A DNA stretch of 14,795 nucleotides from contig JANXQR010000081.1 in assembly GCA_025353435.1 (NCBI GenBank), positions 1-14,795 on the forward strand, given 5' to 3'. Positions 13,627 through 14,795 of this stretch are shown here, one piece after another. Below the pieces are notes generated by a model that did not search any database, was not told the DNA's origin, and was given only the letters and a program-made list of their open reading frames with translations. Made by a program: the position numbers and the translations under genes. Every line of letters begins with the position of its first letter. Within the stretch, counting starts at the first letter, position 1. The DNA comes from Acidobacteriota bacterium (GTDB lineage: Bacteria > Acidobacteriota > Terriglobia > Terriglobales > Acidobacteriaceae).

Positions 13627-14795
13627 GTGAAGTTCGCTCGTGCTGCAGCTCTTATCCTGGCCGCGTTGCTCTGCGCCGCGAAGACTTTCAGCTATTCCGT
13701 TCTGACTCACGAAGAAATCGTCGACCTGCTGTGGACGGCACAGATCCGACCACTCATTCTGGAGCGATTTCCAGGGCTCACCGAAGACCAGATCAAAGAG
13801 GCCCACGCGTACGCGTACGGCGGCTCGGTGATTCAGGACCTTGGATATTATCCATTCGGCAGCAAGGAATTCAGCGACCTGGTGCACTACGTGCGCAGCG
13901 GCGATTTTGTGTCAGAGATGGTGAAGCAGAGCCAGGACGCGAAGGAGTATGCGTTTGCGCTCGGGGCACTGGCACATTACGTTGCGGATGTGGATGGTCA
14001 TCCGGCGGTGAACCAGGCGGTATCACTGCACTACCCCAAGCTGCGGGCGCGCTATGGTCCCTTGGTGACCTACGAAGACGACAAGGTCGCGCATCTGAAA
14101 ACGGAGTTTGGATTCGACGTGTCACAGGTGGCAAAGCATCGGTACGCTCCGCAGGATTACCACGACTTCATCGGGTTTGAAGTTTCAGAGGGTCTTCTGG
14201 AGCGAGTATTTCCTGTGGTTTACGGGATGGACTTGAAAGACGTGCTGCCACATGAGGATCTGGCCGTCGGAACGTATCGGTGGGCCATCAGCAGGTTGAT
14301 TCCGCACATGACTGACGTGGCGCTCGCCATTCACGGCAAGGAGATTGTGAACGAGACGCCAAATTTTGAGAAGCGCAAGTTTCTGTTTCGTCTGCGGCGC
14401 GCGGACTACGAGAAAACGTGGGGAAAGAAATACCAGAAGCCGGGGCTGGGAACGCGGTTTCTGGCGGCGCTACTGCGCATTTTTCCGAAGATTGGACCGT
14501 TCAGAGGGCTCGAATTCAACGAGCCCACCAAGCAGACCGAAGATCTTTACATTGCGAGCATCAACAAGTCGTTTGAGGATTGCCGGACACTACTGGAGAA
14601 AATGAAGACGACAGCGCCGGAGCTGCCGGATCGCGACCTTGATACGGGCGAACTAACGCAGCCAGCGGAGTACGCCCTGGCTGATAGCGCATATGCGCAC
14701 CTGCTGACGGAGCTCGCCGATAAAAAGTTCGCTCAGACATCCGCGGCGCTGCGGGATAACATTCTCGGGTTCTATGCGAGCGCGGCGGCGCCGGT
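13627..14795 (+). CDS. Secreted zinc-dependent phospholipase C family protein (partial)
   Basis: The first 389 codons of a gene that runs off the right edge. It starts at GTG, eight bases after GGAG (13615-13618). The signal peptide is KFARAAALILAALLCAAKTFS. The mature protein resembles bacterial Zn-dependent PLC (PF00882-like). Histidines and aspartates placed as metal ligands in that fold are visible: His28 (SVLTHEEI), Asp71 (VIQDLGYYPFG), His87 (DLVHYVRSGDF), and His117, Asp121 and His125 (LAHYVADVDGHP). Known family members hydrolyse phospholipids, but many homologues are uncharacterised, so activity is inferred. The region after about residue 250 is less typical and may be an extra helical domain. 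No frameshift seen in the part present. Confidence 0.85.
   Translation, partial: MKFARAAALILAALLCAAKTFSYSVLTHEEIVDLLWTAQIRPLILERFPGLTEDQIKEAHAYAYGGSVIQDLGYYPFGSKEFSDLVHYVRSGDFVSEMVKQSQDAKEYAFALGALAHYVADVDGHPAVNQAVSLHYPKLRARYGPLVTYEDDKVAHLKTEFGFDVSQVAKHRYAPQDYHDFIGFEVSEGLLERVFPVVYGMDLKDVLPHEDLAVGTYRWAISRLIPHMTDVALAIHGKEIVNETPNFEKRKFLFRLRRADYEKTWGKKYQKPGLGTRFLAALLRIFPKIGPFRGLEFNEPTKQTEDLYIASINKSFEDCRTLLEKMKTTAPELPDRDLDTGELTQPAEYALADSAYAHLLTELADKKFAQTSAALRDNILGFYASAAAP

Overview
The window looks like ordinary chromosomal DNA of a GC-rich, soil-type Gram-negative bacterium. I infer Acidobacteriota (Terriglobia-like). The grounds are a futalosine-pathway menaquinone gene (mqnC), a bacillithiol-type YpdA reductase, a secreted glycoside hydrolase, an outer-membrane beta-barrel protein, a one-piece class I fumarase and a DUF3309 microprotein. 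The phylum is an inference from gene content, not from a marker gene. No rRNA, tRNA, CRISPR array, insertion sequence or prophage gene was seen.

Layout. Positions 1-1315 (minus strand) hold a YpdA-like flavoprotein, then the N-terminus of a membrane protein, probably a sensor kinase, that runs off the left edge. Positions 1409-3214 (plus) hold a VapB/VapC toxin-antitoxin pair whose genes overlap by 4 bases, followed at once by a secreted LprI/DUF1311-type protein. Positions 3243-4772 (plus) encode a class I fumarate hydratase with all three Fe-S cysteines. Positions 4795-7316 (minus) hold a secreted clan GH-A-like glycosidase and an outer-membrane beta-barrel protein, separated by a strong palindromic terminator.

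Positions 7687-10416 (plus) hold a membrane-anchored mono-haem cytochrome c, three candidate microprotein ORFs (40, 32 and 60 aa), mqnC and a secreted protein of unknown function. Positions 10428-12954 (minus) hold a lipid kinase, a secreted esterase and a MogA/MoaB-type molybdenum cofactor protein. Positions 13404-14795 (plus) hold a DUF3309 microprotein and a secreted zinc-dependent phospholipase C homologue that runs off the right edge.

How the genes fit together. Respiratory and central metabolism is represented by fumarase, cytochrome c and menaquinone synthesis. Polymer and lipid processing outside the cytoplasm is represented by the glycosidase, the esterase and the phospholipase C-like protein. 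VapBC is the only clear accessory module. The least explained part is 8283-8796: three small ORFs packed between the cytochrome and mqnC, two of them with convincing ribosome-binding sites and one overlapping the cytochrome stop codon. No complete novel defence or mobile system was recognised.
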